A DNA stretch of 64,000 nt. Source: an uncultured Ruminiclostridium sp. GTDB taxonomy: Bacteria > Bacillota > Clostridia > Oscillospirales > Ruminococcaceae. Shown one piece after another: positions 1 to 9,140 of the stretch. The notes under the pieces are model-generated. The model searched no databases. It was not told where the DNA came from and was given only the letters and a program-made list of their open reading frames with translations. A program made the translations under genes and the position numbers. The stretch is taken from NCBI GenBank assembly GCA_947623915.1, contig CANQIB010000006.1:61525-125524 (forward strand), written 5' to 3'. Position 1 is the first letter of the stretch; every line of letters starts with the position of its first letter.

Positions 1-1
1 G

Positions 2-1579
2 GAGCTTACCGTTTATGACGGTAAGGAGATACACTACCAGAAATTCACGAACGGCGGTCATTACGACGAGCTGATGAAAGTTATAGGAAAGACCGATAAA
101 ACAGGCACTCAGGTAAGGTTCAAGCCGGACGGCAGCATTTTCCATACGGTGGAGTTCAATTACGATACTTTGCTTGAAAGACTGCGCGAGCAGGCGTTTT
201 TGAACGCCGGACTTAAAATAACGCTTGCGGACACCCGCGACGCTGAAAATATCAGATTTAAGGAAATGCTGTACGAGGGCGGTATAATCAGCTATGTGGA
301 ATGGCTGCAAAAAAAGCGAGGCGCAGAGGCTTTGCACCCCGACGTGGTATATATAGAGGGACTGCTTGAGGATATTTCGGTAGAGATAGCGTTCCAGTAC
401 AACACGGATTTCAACAGCGAAACTTTCCGTTCCTTTGCAAACAACATTCACACGGTAGACGGAGGCACTCACGAGGTAGCTTTCAAAAAGGCATTGACAA
501 AGGTCATAAACGATTTTGTAAAGACCTATAAGGAGCAGCAGGCGCAGTTAAATAAAAAATCCAAGAAGAAAAACGACGAGGCAAAGGAATTTGTTCCGTT
601 GAGCGGAGAGGCTATAAGAGAGGCTATAAACGCGGTAATATCGGTAAAATTGCCGGAATGTGAGTTTGAGGGGCAGACCAAGGGAAAGCTGGGCAATCCC
701 GAAGTAAGTCCCGTTGTGTACAAGATAACCACCGAAAAGCTGACCTATTATTTCGAGGAACATCCCGACACGATAGCGATAATCGCTCAGAAAGCGATAA
801 ATGCGCAGGCTGCGCGGGACGCCGCCAAAAAGGCGATGGAAGCAAAGAGAAAATCCGTTTCGGACGGTATGGGACTTCCCGGTAAGCTGTCCGACTGCTC
901 CGATACCGACCCGGAAAAGACCGAGGTATATATCGTCGAGGGAGATTCGGCGGGCGGCTCGGCAAAGCAGGGCAGAGATCGTCGTTTTCAGGCTATTTTG
1001 CCGCTTTGGGGCAAAATGCTGAATGTGGAAAAAGCGAGAGTTGACAAGGTTTACAACAACGATAAGCTGTCGCCGGTGGTAAAGGCTTTGGGTACGGGAG
1101 TCGGCGAGGAATTTGACATTACCAAGCTGCGTTACGGCAGAGTGGTGATAATGGCGGACGCCGATGTGGACGGCTCACATATACGCACATTGCTGCTCAC
1201 GTTCTTTTTCAGATTTATGCGCCCGCTGATAGAACAAGGTCATGTTTATCTGGCGCAGCCGCCGCTGTTTAAGGTATCGCGCGGGAAAAAGGTAAAATAC
1301 GCGTTCAGCGACGAGGAAAGGGATATGTATATCGCGGAGCTTGCCGGAGAAAGTAATGCTAAGGTGGACGTACAGCGTTACAAAGGTTTGGGCGAGATGG
1401 ACCCCGAACAGCTTTGGGAAACGACGATGGATCCCGAAGTAAGGACGATGATAAAAGTCACGATGGAGGACGCTGCGCGTGCGGATGAGATATTCTCGAT
1501 ACTTATGGGCGACAAGGTAGAGCCCAGACGGGAATTTATCGAAACCAACGCGAAGTACGTTAAGGATCTTGATATTTGA
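2..1579 (+). CDS. gyrB: DNA gyrase subunit B, 5' end missing
   Basis: ATP-binding subunit of DNA gyrase, which introduces negative supercoils with GyrA. The frame is open from base 2, so about the first 130 residues (most of the GHKL ATPase pocket) lie outside the window. About 525 residues are visible: the end of the ATPase domain (VIGKTDKTGT), the transducer domain (EFEGQTKGKLGN), and the TOPRIM domain with its acidic metal ligands in EGDSAGGSAKQGRDR and DADVDGSH. The C-terminal QRYKGLGEM block and the MDPEVRTM tail follow. Ends in TGA. Two small membrane-protein genes separate it from gyrA, whereas the two subunits are often adjacent in Firmicutes. A nearby upstream dnaA/oriC region is expected from family synteny but is not visible. 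Confidence 0.97.
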   Translation, partial: ELTVYDGKEIHYQKFTNGGHYDELMKVIGKTDKTGTQVRFKPDGSIFHTVEFNYDTLLERLREQAFLNAGLKITLADTRDAENIRFKEMLYEGGIISYVEWLQKKRGAEALHPDVVYIEGLLEDISVEIAFQYNTDFNSETFRSFANNIHTVDGGTHEVAFKKALTKVINDFVKTYKEQQAQLNKKSKKKNDEAKEFVPLSGEAIREAINAVISVKLPECEFEGQTKGKLGNPEVSPVVYKITTEKLTYYFEEHPDTIAIIAQKAINAQAARDAAKKAMEAKRKSVSDGMGLPGKLSDCSDTDPEKTEVYIVEGDSAGGSAKQGRDRRFQAILPLWGKMLNVEKARVDKVYNNDKLSPVVKALGTGVGEEFDITKLRYGRVVIMADADVDGSHIRTLLLTFFFRFMRPLIEQGHVYLAQPPLFKVSRGKKVKYAFSDEERDMYIAELAGESNAKVDVQRYKGLGEMDPEQLWETTMDPEVRTMIKVTMEDAARADEIFSILMGDKVEPRREFIETNAKYVKDLDI

Positions 1580-1605
1580 GTTAGCCGTACGGGCGAGGAG
1601 CTGTT

Positions 1606-2037
1606 ATGGATACTGAAAATAAAACGACCGAAAACGAGGAAACAACGGATCAGAAAGAACTGCTGCGCAAGCGCGTCGAGCTTCAGATGGAGCGTCAAAA
1701 GAGCCAGTATATGACCGACGCCGAGGAAAAGGAACAGGCGTTTATCAGAATGGAACAGGAAAAGCAGCTTGAAAAGGAGCTTGCGCCGTTCGTTTCGATA
1801 AGAAAGTTTTGTATATGGGCGTGCGGATTCATGTGGCTTTTCGCGGTGTTCTGCCTGCTTTCGGGGACGCTCGAAGCACGGCTGTTTCTGCCGCTTTGCC
1901 TGCTGGTGCTGTGCGCTACCGCGGGGATAAACGTTCCGATATTTTTTAAGAAGAAAAATTATCGCGACGCGGTTATTTCCTGTATTGCCGCGATAGTCTG
2001 CGCGGCGGCCGGATTAGTGATATTCGTTCTGGCTTGA
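1606..2037 (+). CDS. small membrane protein of unknown function
   Basis: A 143-residue protein I do not recognise. Residues 1-62 are strongly charged (Glu, Lys, Gln) and probably form a cytoplasmic helix or coiled coil. Three hydrophobic segments follow, near residues 67-87, 90-111 and 121-142, the last two separated by a KKKNYRD loop that should face the cytoplasm. The start has GAGGAG a few bases upstream and lies 26 bp after the gyrB stop, so it is probably cotranscribed with gyrB and gyrA. No catalytic motif is visible. Confidence 0.75.
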   Translation: MDTENKTTENEETTDQKELLRKRVELQMERQKSQYMTDAEEKEQAFIRMEQEKQLEKELAPFVSIRKFCIWACGFMWLFAVFCLLSGTLEARLFLPLCLLVLCATAGINVPIFFKKKNYRDAVISCIAAIVCAAAGLVIFVLA

Positions 2038-2068
2038 CATAATACCGAAAAGGAGAAAATATCACGAT

Positions 2069-2686
2069 ATGGAAGAAAAGCTGCTAGAGATAAAATACAG
2101 CATGACGCTGGACGAAATATCGAAAGGCTTTATGTGTTTTTGGAAGAAATATCAGCTCAAGCGGACGGTGGTCTTTACCGCGGTCTATGTGATAGCGCTT
2201 GTGCTGGGCGCGGATATAATAATACGCGATATGTCGAATTTTTACGGGTATGTTATCGTAGGTCTGGCTTTGGGAATGATTTTTTACAGCTGGTACAAGC
2301 CGTTTCAGATAAGGCGGAAAATGTTGGATACGTTGAGTTCCTTGGCGGAGGAAACATATATCACCGAGATCTACCCGTCGGAGCTAAGGGTCATCACCTG
2401 TATTTTGGACGAGTCGGACGAAACCGCCGCCGAGGACGCCGAAACCGTACAAGAAACGGCGGACGGCACGGCGGATAATTCCGAGAACGGCGAAGAAGCG
2501 CCGTCGGAAAACAGCGAGGTAAGCGTGTATCGGTTCGGCACGGACCTTATCGACGCAAAAGAAGAGGAAGAAATGTTTTTGCTGTTTGTGAATAAAAGAC
2601 TGATATATATTTATCCCAAGCGTTGTCTTTCTGACACGGAGCAGGACAAGCTGAGAGAGATACTTAAAGATAAAGCTGTTCTGTAA
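2069..2686 (+). CDS. YcxB-like membrane protein
   Basis: A 205-residue protein with two hydrophobic segments (about residues 34-52 and 58-75) near the N-terminus. A central very acidic low-complexity stretch (about 113-152, rich in Glu, Asp, Ala and Thr) follows, then a C-terminal block with LFVNKRLIYIYPKR. That ending resembles the YcxB-like domain found in small Firmicutes membrane proteins, so the call is by resemblance only and no function is known. AAGGAG precedes the start. It sits 31 bp after the previous gene and 27 bp before gyrA, suggesting a gyrB-x-y-gyrA transcript. The acidic insert is unusual for the family. Confidence 0.65.
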   Translation: MEEKLLEIKYSMTLDEISKGFMCFWKKYQLKRTVVFTAVYVIALVLGADIIIRDMSNFYGYVIVGLALGMIFYSWYKPFQIRRKMLDTLSSLAEETYITEIYPSELRVITCILDESDETAAEDAETVQETADGTADNSENGEEAPSENSEVSVYRFGTDLIDAKEEEEMFLLFVNKRLIYIYPKRCLSDTEQDKLREILKDKAVL

Positions 2687-2713
2687 AGAGGCAGTCAAAG
2701 GAAGGAAATATAA

Positions 2714-5362
2714 ATGGATAATACCAACAACAGAGAGTTTAATACATCGAATGAAAAGCTGATACAGGTAGATATTGAAAAGGAGATGCGGGAGAGCTTT
2801 CTCCAGTATTCGATGGCGGTAATAGTATCGCGCGCGCTGCCGGACGTCCGCGACGGGCTCAAACCTGTACATAGGCGAATAATCTATACGATGAACGAGT
2901 CAAACAACACCTATTCCAACCCGTACCGCAAGTGTGCGTACACGGTCGGAGAGGTTTTGGGTAAATATCACCCGCACGGCGACGCATCGGTGTATGACGC
3001 TTTGGTAAGACTGGCGCAGGATTTTTCGCTCAGATATCCGCTGATAGACGGACACGGAAACTTCGGCTCGGTGGACGGAGATCCGCCCGCCGCATACCGT
3101 TATACCGAGGCGAGAATGTCAAAAATAGCGTCGGAGCTTTTGCAGGATATAAATAAAGAAACTATCGACTGGGGCACGAACTACGACGATAAACTGAAAG
3201 AGCCGACGGTCTTGCCGGTAAAATTCCCGAATATGCTGGTAAACGGTTCTACGGGTATAGCTGTGGGAATGGCTACGAACATACCTCCCCACAACTTAAA
3301 CGAGGTATGCGACGCGATAAAGGTAAGGCTGGAAGATCCCGACTGCGGTATCGAGGAGCTGTTGGAGCATATCAAGGGCCCCGATTTCCCGACCGGCGGA
3401 ATAATAATGGGGTACAGCGGCATACGCTCGGCGTACTATACGGGACGCGGCAAGATAACGCTGAGAGGCCGTGCGGAGATCGTCGAGGACGGCAATCAGA
3501 CCAAGATAATCATAACCGAGATACCGTACATGGTCAACAAATCGCGTTTGTTGGAAAGCATGGGTATGCTGGTAAAGGACAAGAGGATAGAGGGCATCAA
3601 CCATCTTCGTGACGAAAGCGACAAGGACGGTATGCGTATCGTCGTGGAGTTAAAGCGGGACGCGAACGCGCAGGTAGTGTTAAACAAGCTGTACAGCTTT
3701 ACGCAGCTCCAGGATACGGTGGGCGTTATCATGCTTGCGCTGGTAAACGGCGAGCCTAAGATACTTACGCTGCCCGAAATTCTGGATAATTACATAGCTT
3801 TCCAAAAGGACATAATAGTAAGGCGCACGAATTTTGACCTTAAAAAGGCGAGGGACCGCGCGCATATACTTCAGGGCTTTTTGCTTGCGATAGACAACAT
3901 AGACGAGGTCATCTCGATACTTCGTTCCAGCAAGACCATCCCCGAAGGCAAGGAAAGGCTGATGGAGCGGTTCAAGGAGGACGATCTTTCGGTACTGCTC
4001 AAAAGGGCGATGGGTGAGAATTACCGCGAGGTAAAATTTGAGCACGAGATAGGGCTTTCCGAGGAGCAGGCGGAAGCTATCGTGCAGATGAGGCTGGGTG
4101 CTTTGACCGGCTTGGAAAGGGACAAGGTAATTTCGGACCTTGCGGAGATAATGGACAAGATACATTATTACCTTGACATACTTTCCAGCGACGAAAGGGT
4201 ACGCGAGATAATTGCCGAGGAGATAGGCTCGATACAGAAGAAATACGGTGACGAGAGAAGGACTTCGATAGAGCCGGTGAGTGGCGAGGTAGACATAGAG
4301 GATCTCATACCCGAAGAGGAATGTGTACTTACCTACACCAACATCGGGTATATCAAGCGTCAGGCTGCGGAGGTATACAACATACAAAAGCGCGGCGGCA
4401 AGGGCGTATCCGGAATGAAGCAGCGGGAAGAGGATTTTGTGGAGGATATGTTTATAAGCTCCACGCATGACAACATTTTGTTTATTACCAATCTCGGAAA
4501 TATGTACAAGCTGAAATGCTATGAGATACCTGAGGGGTCGAAGCAGAGCAGGGGCACGAACATTGTCAATCTGTTGCAGCTCAGCGAGGGCGAGCGAATT
4601 GCGGCGATGATGAAAACTTCTGATTTTGCCGACAACAAATATTTCATATGTATTACCAAGCAGGGCAAGATAAAGCGTACGCCGCTCAGCGCGTTCAAGA
4701 ACATAAGAAAGCACGGATTACGCGCCATAACGCTTTTAGACGGTGATGAGATCGCGGCGGCACATCTTACCGAGGGTGACAGCTCGGTCATAATAGCCAC
4801 ACATGACGGCATGGCTATACATTTCAACGAGGACAGGATACGCAGCATGGGACGTATAGCAATGGGAGTCAGGGCGATACGGCTGCGTGAAGGAGATTAT
4901 GTCGTAGGGGCTGCCAAGGTATACGGCAACAACATGACGATACTTACTGTTACCGACAAGGGAATGGGAAGAAGGACTTCGTTGGAGAGCTACCGTTTGC
5001 AAAACCGCGGCGGCAACGGAATAAAGAACTACAAGACCGGCGAGGAAAAGGGATACGTCTGCGGTATCAGGTCCATACAGGCTGACGACGACGTGATACT
5101 TATAAGCACCGACGGCGTTATAATTCGTATTCGTGCGAATGATCTAAGGGTCATGGGAAGATACGCCGGAGGCGTAAGGGTCATGAGGCTGAACGGTGAG
5201 GACAGGGTAGTTACGTTTACCCGCACCGAGCATGACGAAACGGCGGATATAGAGGAAGTCGAACAAGCGAGCGAAGAGGAGATAAAGGCGGCGGAGCTTG
5301 AAGAGGCGAACGAAACGATAGAGAGCGACGACGCGGAGGTTTCCGACGAGGACGAGGATTAA
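2714..5362 (+). CDS. gyrA: DNA gyrase subunit A
   Basis: DNA-cleaving subunit of gyrase. The winged-helix breakage-reunion domain carries the catalytic tyrosine Y130 in RYTEARMS. The quinolone-determining region reads [10 protein letters not shown] (residues 86-95), so the position matching E. coli Ser83 is Ala91, as in Mycobacterium tuberculosis GyrA; the Asp87 equivalent (D95) is kept. The C-terminal beta-pinwheel carries a GyrA box, QKRGGKG (558-564), needed for DNA wrapping. The protein is 882 residues and ends in an unusually acidic tail of about 40 residues. The start has GGAAGGAAA upstream. A 10-bp-stem hairpin lies just after the gene. Confidence 0.98.
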   Translation: MDNTNNREFNTSNEKLIQVDIEKEMRESFLQYSMAVIVSRALPDVRDGLKPVHRRIIYTMNESNNTYSNPYRKCAYTVGEVLGKYHPHGDASVYDALVRLAQDFSLRYPLIDGHGNFGSVDGDPPAAYRYTEARMSKIASELLQDINKETIDWGTNYDDKLKEPTVLPVKFPNMLVNGSTGIAVGMATNIPPHNLNEVCDAIKVRLEDPDCGIEELLEHIKGPDFPTGGIIMGYSGIRSAYYTGRGKITLRGRAEIVEDGNQTKIIITEIPYMVNKSRLLESMGMLVKDKRIEGINHLRDESDKDGMRIVVELKRDANAQVVLNKLYSFTQLQDTVGVIMLALVNGEPKILTLPEILDNYIAFQKDIIVRRTNFDLKKARDRAHILQGFLLAIDNIDEVISILRSSKTIPEGKERLMERFKEDDLSVLLKRAMGENYREVKFEHEIGLSEEQAEAIVQMRLGALTGLERDKVISDLAEIMDKIHYYLDILSSDERVREIIAEEIGSIQKKYGDERRTSIEPVSGEVDIEDLIPEEECVLTYTNIGYIKRQAAEVYNIQKRGGKGVSGMKQREEDFVEDMFISSTHDNILFITNLGNMYKLKCYEIPEGSKQSRGTNIVNLLQLSEGERIAAMMKTSDFADNKYFICITKQGKIKRTPLSAFKNIRKHGLRAITLLDGDEIAAAHLTEGDSSVIIATHDGMAIHFNEDRIRSMGRIAMGVRAIRLREGDYVVGAAKVYGNNMTILTVTDKGMGRRTSLESYRLQNRGGNGIKNYKTGEEKGYVCGIRSIQADDDVILISTDGVIIRIRANDLRVMGRYAGGVRVMRLNGEDRVVTFTRTEHDETADIEEVEQASEEEIKAAELEEANETIESDDAEVSDEDED

Positions 5363-5370
5363 AGGAGAGA

Positions 5371-5395
5371 TTAGGCAGCCGTTCAGGCTGCCTAA
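5371..5395 (+). other. perfect hairpin after gyrA, no U-tract
   Basis: Ten-base arms TTAGGCAGCC and GGCTGCCTAA around a 5-base loop. No T-run follows on the plus strand, so it is not a classical intrinsic terminator. Its 3' arm ends exactly where the first parS-like site begins. It could be a 3'-end or processing structure for the gyrA mRNA. Confidence 0.7.
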
Positions 5396-5411
5396 TGTTC
5401 CACATGGAACA
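5396..5411. promoter_or_regulatory. parS: parS-like ParB binding site 1
   Basis: TGTTCCACATGGAACA, with perfectly complementary 7-base arms around CA. It differs from the Bacillus-type parS (TGTTTCACGTGAAACA) at one position in each arm and at one central base. It is the exact reverse complement of site 2 at 9004-9019. It lies between gyrA and the preferred mnmG start, a few kilobases from soj-spo0J. Confidence 0.75.
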
Positions 5412-5424
5412 TTCAGGAAAAATT

Positions 5425-7302
5425 ATGTACGAGCTTGATAGTTATGATGTTATAGTTATAGGAGCGGGACACGCCGGCTGCGAAGCAGCGCTGGCTGCGG
5501 CAAGGCTCGGCTGTAAGACCGCCGTGTTCACCCTCAGCTTGGACGCAATAGCAAATATGCCCTGCAATCCGTGTATCGGCGGTTCGGCAAAAGGGCAGCT
5601 TGTCAGAGAGTTGTCCTGCCTCGGCGGAGAAATGGGCAGAGCCGCCGATTTTACTTTTATCCAATCGAGAATGCTCAATCGCGGGAAAGGCCCCGCCGTT
5701 CACAGCCTGAGAGTTCAGAGCGACAGGGTGAAATACCATTCCTATATGAAAAAAACGCTGGAGCAGACCGACGGACTGGATATAAAACAGTCCGAGGTGA
5801 CTGAAATATGCACCGAAAACGGCAGGGTAACAGGGGTAATAACCAAGCTCGGCGCGTTTTGTAAGGCTAAATGCGTTATCGTTACAACGGGGACGTATCT
5901 CGGCGGAAAAATACATATCGGCGAGATGAATTATACCAGCGGACCGGATAACGTGAACGCCGCTTTGCCTTTGACGGAAAGCCTTAAAAAGCTGGGCGTA
6001 AGTATGCGAAGATTTAAAACGGGGACGCCCGCACGGGTGCATAAGAGGTCTATTGATTTTTCCGTGATGGAGGAGCAAAAGGGCGATGAATATATCACGC
6101 CGTTTTGCTTTGATAACACTTTCTCGCTGGAAAATAAATCGACCTGCTATGTGACTTATACCAACGAGAATACACATAGGATAATTCTGGAGAATCTGCA
6201 CCGCTCTCCGCTTTACGCCGGCAGGATAAAAGGAGTGGGGCCGCGCTACTGTCCGAGTATCGAGGATAAAATAGTGAGGTTCTCCGATAAACCGCGTCAT
6301 CAGCTTTTCGTCGAGCCGATGGGCTTGGATACCGACGAATATTACTTGCAGGGTATGTCAAGCTCCCTGCCGGAGGATGTGCAGATAAAGTTTCTGCGGA
6401 CGATAAAAGGCTTGGAAAACGTTGAGATAATGCGCCCCGCTTATGCGATAGAATATGATTGCTGCGACCCGTTGGAGCTGTACGCTACTTTGGAGTTTAA
6501 AAAAATAAGCGGTCTGTTCGGAGCGGGACAGTTCAACTGTACCAGCGGGTATGAGGAGGCCGCCGTGCAGGGCTTGGTCGCGGGAATAAACGCCGCCCGT
6601 AAGATAAAGGGCGAGCCTTTGTATGTGCCGGAACGCAGCAGCTCTTATATAGGTACGCTTATCGACGACCTTGTGACAAAAGGCTGTAACGAGCCGTACC
6701 GTATGATGACGGGACGCAGCGAATACAGGCTGATGCTCAGACACGACAACGCCGAGGAAAGGCTGCTGGCGACCGGCAGAGAGCTAGGTTTGGTGAGCGA
6801 ACAGAGATACGCGCTGTTTTTGGAACGCCGCGCGGCTATAGATGAGGAAAAGGAAAGGATCACACGGACATCGCTGCCGGTCAGCAGGGAGCTTAATGAG
6901 CTGTTGGAGAGAAAAGGAACTTCGCGGATAAACCAGAGCGTAAAATTTATCGAGCTTTTAAAACGTCCGCAAATCTCTTACAACGAGCTTTTGCCGTTTG
7001 ATGACAGCCACCCCAAACTGTCACATGAGCTTGTCGAAAAGCTGGAGACAGAGATAAAATATGAGGGATATATCAAAACTCAGGACGAGAAGATAAAACA
7101 GATGAAAAAGCTGGAGGATAAGCCGCTTTCCCCCGATACCGATTATTCGCTTATTTCCGGCCTGCGTCTTGAGGCACGGGAAAAGCTGCAAAAATTCAAA
7201 CCGCTTAATATCGGACAGGCGTCCAGAATATCGGGGGTAAATCCCGCCGATATATCGGTTCTTCTGATTTGGTTGGAGGGAGGGCGTCATGGAAAAGGTT
7301 GA
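5425..7302 (+). CDS. mnmG: tRNA uridine-5-carboxymethylaminomethyl modification enzyme MnmG
   Basis: FAD enzyme that, with MnmE, modifies U34 of tRNAs reading split-box codons. The N-terminus YDVIVIGAGHAGCEAA is the FAD Rossmann motif. CNPCIGGSAKGQ carries conserved cysteines, and TGTYLGGKIHIGE and the helical C-terminal MnmE/tRNA-binding domain (NIGQASRISG near the end) are present. I start at 5425 (MYELDSYDV, AGGAAA upstream), giving 625 residues as usual for the family. The in-frame ATG at 5395 would translate through the parS-like site and part of the hairpin. It overlaps rsmG by 14 bp, so the two are coupled. Its partner MnmE is encoded at 27.2-28.6 kb on the other strand. Confidence 0.95.
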   Translation: MYELDSYDVIVIGAGHAGCEAALAAARLGCKTAVFTLSLDAIANMPCNPCIGGSAKGQLVRELSCLGGEMGRAADFTFIQSRMLNRGKGPAVHSLRVQSDRVKYHSYMKKTLEQTDGLDIKQSEVTEICTENGRVTGVITKLGAFCKAKCVIVTTGTYLGGKIHIGEMNYTSGPDNVNAALPLTESLKKLGVSMRRFKTGTPARVHKRSIDFSVMEEQKGDEYITPFCFDNTFSLENKSTCYVTYTNENTHRIILENLHRSPLYAGRIKGVGPRYCPSIEDKIVRFSDKPRHQLFVEPMGLDTDEYYLQGMSSSLPEDVQIKFLRTIKGLENVEIMRPAYAIEYDCCDPLELYATLEFKKISGLFGAGQFNCTSGYEEAAVQGLVAGINAARKIKGEPLYVPERSSSYIGTLIDDLVTKGCNEPYRMMTGRSEYRLMLRHDNAEERLLATGRELGLVSEQRYALFLERRAAIDEEKERITRTSLPVSRELNELLERKGTSRINQSVKFIELLKRPQISYNELLPFDDSHPKLSHELVEKLETEIKYEGYIKTQDEKIKQMKKLEDKPLSPDTDYSLISGLRLEAREKLQKFKPLNIGQASRISGVNPADISVLLIWLEGGRHGKG

Positions 7303-7987
7303 CTATATAATAAAGGAATTTGACAAATGTCATATAGAGCTATCGGCGGAAAAAGCCGAAAAGCTGGCGGCATTTTATGAGTTTTTGACGGATTATAACA
7401 AGAAAGTAAATCTTACCGCCGTTACCGAGTTTGAAGACGTGGTGGCTAAGCATTTCGTAGACAGCATATTGCCTTTTGCCGATTTGGATATAACCGACAA
7501 AGCGAGCTTTATCGATATAGGCACGGGAGCGGGGTTCCCGTCTGTACCGCTGCTTATTTACCGCGAGGATCTGAAAGCGGTGCTTTTGGAGGCTTTGGAA
7601 AAACGCTGCGTTTTTTTGCGTCAGGCGTGTGAATTGCTAGGTATAAAAGCCGAAATAATCCACGGACGGGCCGAAGATCTCGCCAAGGACAGACGGGAGA
7701 GCTTTGATTTTGCCACCGCAAGAGCGGTAGCGGCTCTGCCGGTTTTAAGCGAATACTGCCTGCCTTATGTCAGAAAGGGCGGACTTTTTATCGCGCTCAA
7801 ATCCGTCAAAGAAACCGCCGACGCTGCGGAAAATGCCATAAAGCTGTTAGGCGGGAGGATACGGGAAATTAAAGATTATAAAATTACAAACAACGACGGC
7901 AGGCGACTTTTTATTATAGAAAAAATTAGCGTTTGTTCGCCGAAATATCCCAGAAATCCTGCTTTGATAAAGAAAAAACCGTTATAA
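7289..7987 (+). CDS. rsmG: 16S rRNA (guanine-527 N7) methyltransferase RsmG
   Basis: SAM-dependent methyltransferase that makes m7G527 in 16S rRNA. The NLTAV motif (41-45), the SAM-binding IGTGAGFP (77-84), and ARAVAALPVLSEY, which matches the family's substrate-side motif, are visible. At 232 residues it is typical. The start codon lies inside the end of mnmG with GGAGGG upstream, an mnmG-rsmG arrangement widespread in Firmicutes. A strong intrinsic terminator follows at 8009-8042, so the noc-like gene downstream needs its own promoter. Confidence 0.95.
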   Translation: MEKVDYIIKEFDKCHIELSAEKAEKLAAFYEFLTDYNKKVNLTAVTEFEDVVAKHFVDSILPFADLDITDKASFIDIGTGAGFPSVPLLIYREDLKAVLLEALEKRCVFLRQACELLGIKAEIIHGRAEDLAKDRRESFDFATARAVAALPVLSEYCLPYVRKGGLFIALKSVKETADAAENAIKLLGGRIREIKDYKITNNDGRRLFIIEKISVCSPKYPRNPALIKKKPL

Positions 7988-8008
7988 AATGTAAAAAAAT
8001 GAGACCCA

Positions 8009-8042
8009 CCCGCGTATTCTGCCGAAATACGCGGGATTTTTT
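8009..8042 (+). terminator. intrinsic terminator after rsmG
   Basis: Ten-base arms CCCGCGTATT and AATACGCGGG with a 7-base loop, followed by A and six T residues. Confidence 0.85.
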
Positions 8043-8168
8043 GTATGGAAATATCGGATAAAGTCTGCTAACATAAGGATATAGGGATATAAAACGGTGC
8101 GGGCGAGTGTGAAAAGCGGGGGTTACGGCTTTCCGCAAGCCCGTCCGAAAGAGCGAAAGGATCAAAAA

Positions 8169-8996
8169 ATGGGAGTAATATTCAAAGCCAAGGAGAGAAT
8201 GAGCGGCATGACCGAATTAAAAACCGGTGTTATTTTTCCCAACCCGAATCAGCCGCGCAAGGATTTTGACCCGCAGGAGCTGGCGGGACTGGCTCAAAGC
8301 ATCAAGGAAAACGGCATACTTCAGCCGCTAACGGTCAGAAAAGCCGACGACGGAAGATACGAGCTTATTGCCGGAGAAAGGCGGCTCAGAGCGGCGAAGC
8401 TGGCGGGATTGCAGACCGTGCCGGTAATAATTGCGGAAAGAACGGCGCAGGAGTCGGCTATACTGAGCATTTTGGAAAATATCCAGCGAAGCGACCTCAA
8501 TTATTTTGAGGAGGCGGAGGCGATAAGCAAGCTGATAGAATATTACGGCCTTACGCAGGAGGAGATAGCGAAAAAGCTGGGAAAGGCGCAAAGCACGGTA
8601 GCAAACAAGCTGAGGCTGTTAAAGCTGCCCGCCGAGATAAAAAAGAGTGTTATCGAGTACGGATTTAAAGAGCGGCAGGTAAGAGCGCTGCTCAGGCTTC
8701 CCGAAGAGCAGCGTCAGGCGGCGGCGGAAAAGATACACAAGCTGAATTTCAACGCGGTACAGACCGACGAATATATAGAGGAGCTGCTGCATCCGCGCCC
8801 CGTAAAGAGCCGAAGACAATGGCTTTTTAAAGAAAAGCTACTTTATATCAACAACATCAACCGCACCATTGAAACCATGAAACGCTCCGGCGTTGAGTTT
8901 GATTCCAGCAAGCGCATAGAAAACGGGTACATCGAATATATCATTCGTATCCCGCAGGACGCGCCCAAGCAGGCGCTTGCCGATGAGACCCGCTGA
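8169..8996 (+). CDS. noc: Noc-like ParB-family nucleoid occlusion protein
   Basis: ParB/Spo0J paralogue of 275 residues. The N-terminal CTP-binding ParB domain contains NPNQPRKDFD (25-34) and GERRLRA (69-75). ENIQRSDLNYFEEA is followed by a helix-turn-helix at about 128-150 (TQEEIAKKLGKAQSTVANKL), which contacts the palindromic site. In Firmicutes the paralogue between rsmG and soj is usually Noc, which coats DNA and blocks septation over the nucleoid; that assignment rests on position and is inferred. I start at 8169 (AAAGGA upstream) because the upstream extension to GTG 8097 has no family similarity. A parS-like site and a terminator follow immediately. Confidence 0.85.
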   Translation: MGVIFKAKERMSGMTELKTGVIFPNPNQPRKDFDPQELAGLAQSIKENGILQPLTVRKADDGRYELIAGERRLRAAKLAGLQTVPVIIAERTAQESAILSILENIQRSDLNYFEEAEAISKLIEYYGLTQEEIAKKLGKAQSTVANKLRLLKLPAEIKKSVIEYGFKERQVRALLRLPEEQRQAAAEKIHKLNFNAVQTDEYIEELLHPRPVKSRRQWLFKEKLLYINNINRTIETMKRSGVEFDSSKRIENGYIEYIIRIPQDAPKQALADETR

Positions 8997-9003
8997 GTTG
9001 AAA

Positions 9004-9019
9004 TGTTCCATGTGGAACA
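9004..9019. promoter_or_regulatory. parS: parS-like ParB binding site 2
   Basis: TGTTCCATGTGGAACA, seven-base perfect arms around TG, the reverse complement of site 1. It lies between the noc stop and the terminator before soj-spo0J. Confidence 0.8.
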
Positions 9020-9021
9020 TT

Positions 9022-9052
9022 GCCCCGCCTTTTTTTATAGGCGGGGCTTTTT
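9022..9052 (+). terminator. intrinsic terminator after noc
   Basis: Arms GCCCCGCC and GGCGGGGC around a T/A-rich loop, followed by five T residues. Confidence 0.85.
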
Positions 9053-9079
9053 AATGAAAGAATAAGCCCGTTTTTGTTC

Positions 9080-9108
9080 TTGACAGCAACTGAAATTAGC
9101 GTTATAAT
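9080..9108 (+). promoter_or_regulatory. vegetative promoter of soj-spo0J
   Basis: TTGACA (9080-9085), 17-bp spacer, TATAAT (9103-9108): a full consensus sigma-A promoter 32 bp before the soj start. It lies just after the noc terminator. Confidence 0.85.
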
Positions 9109-9140
9109 ATCAATAGTATCTGAAGCTCAGGGGAGGTATT

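Noticed and set aside
8097..8168. A longer start for the Noc-like protein (GTG 8097)
   Set aside because: The added residues have no ParB similarity, and a better ribosome-binding site precedes ATG 8169.
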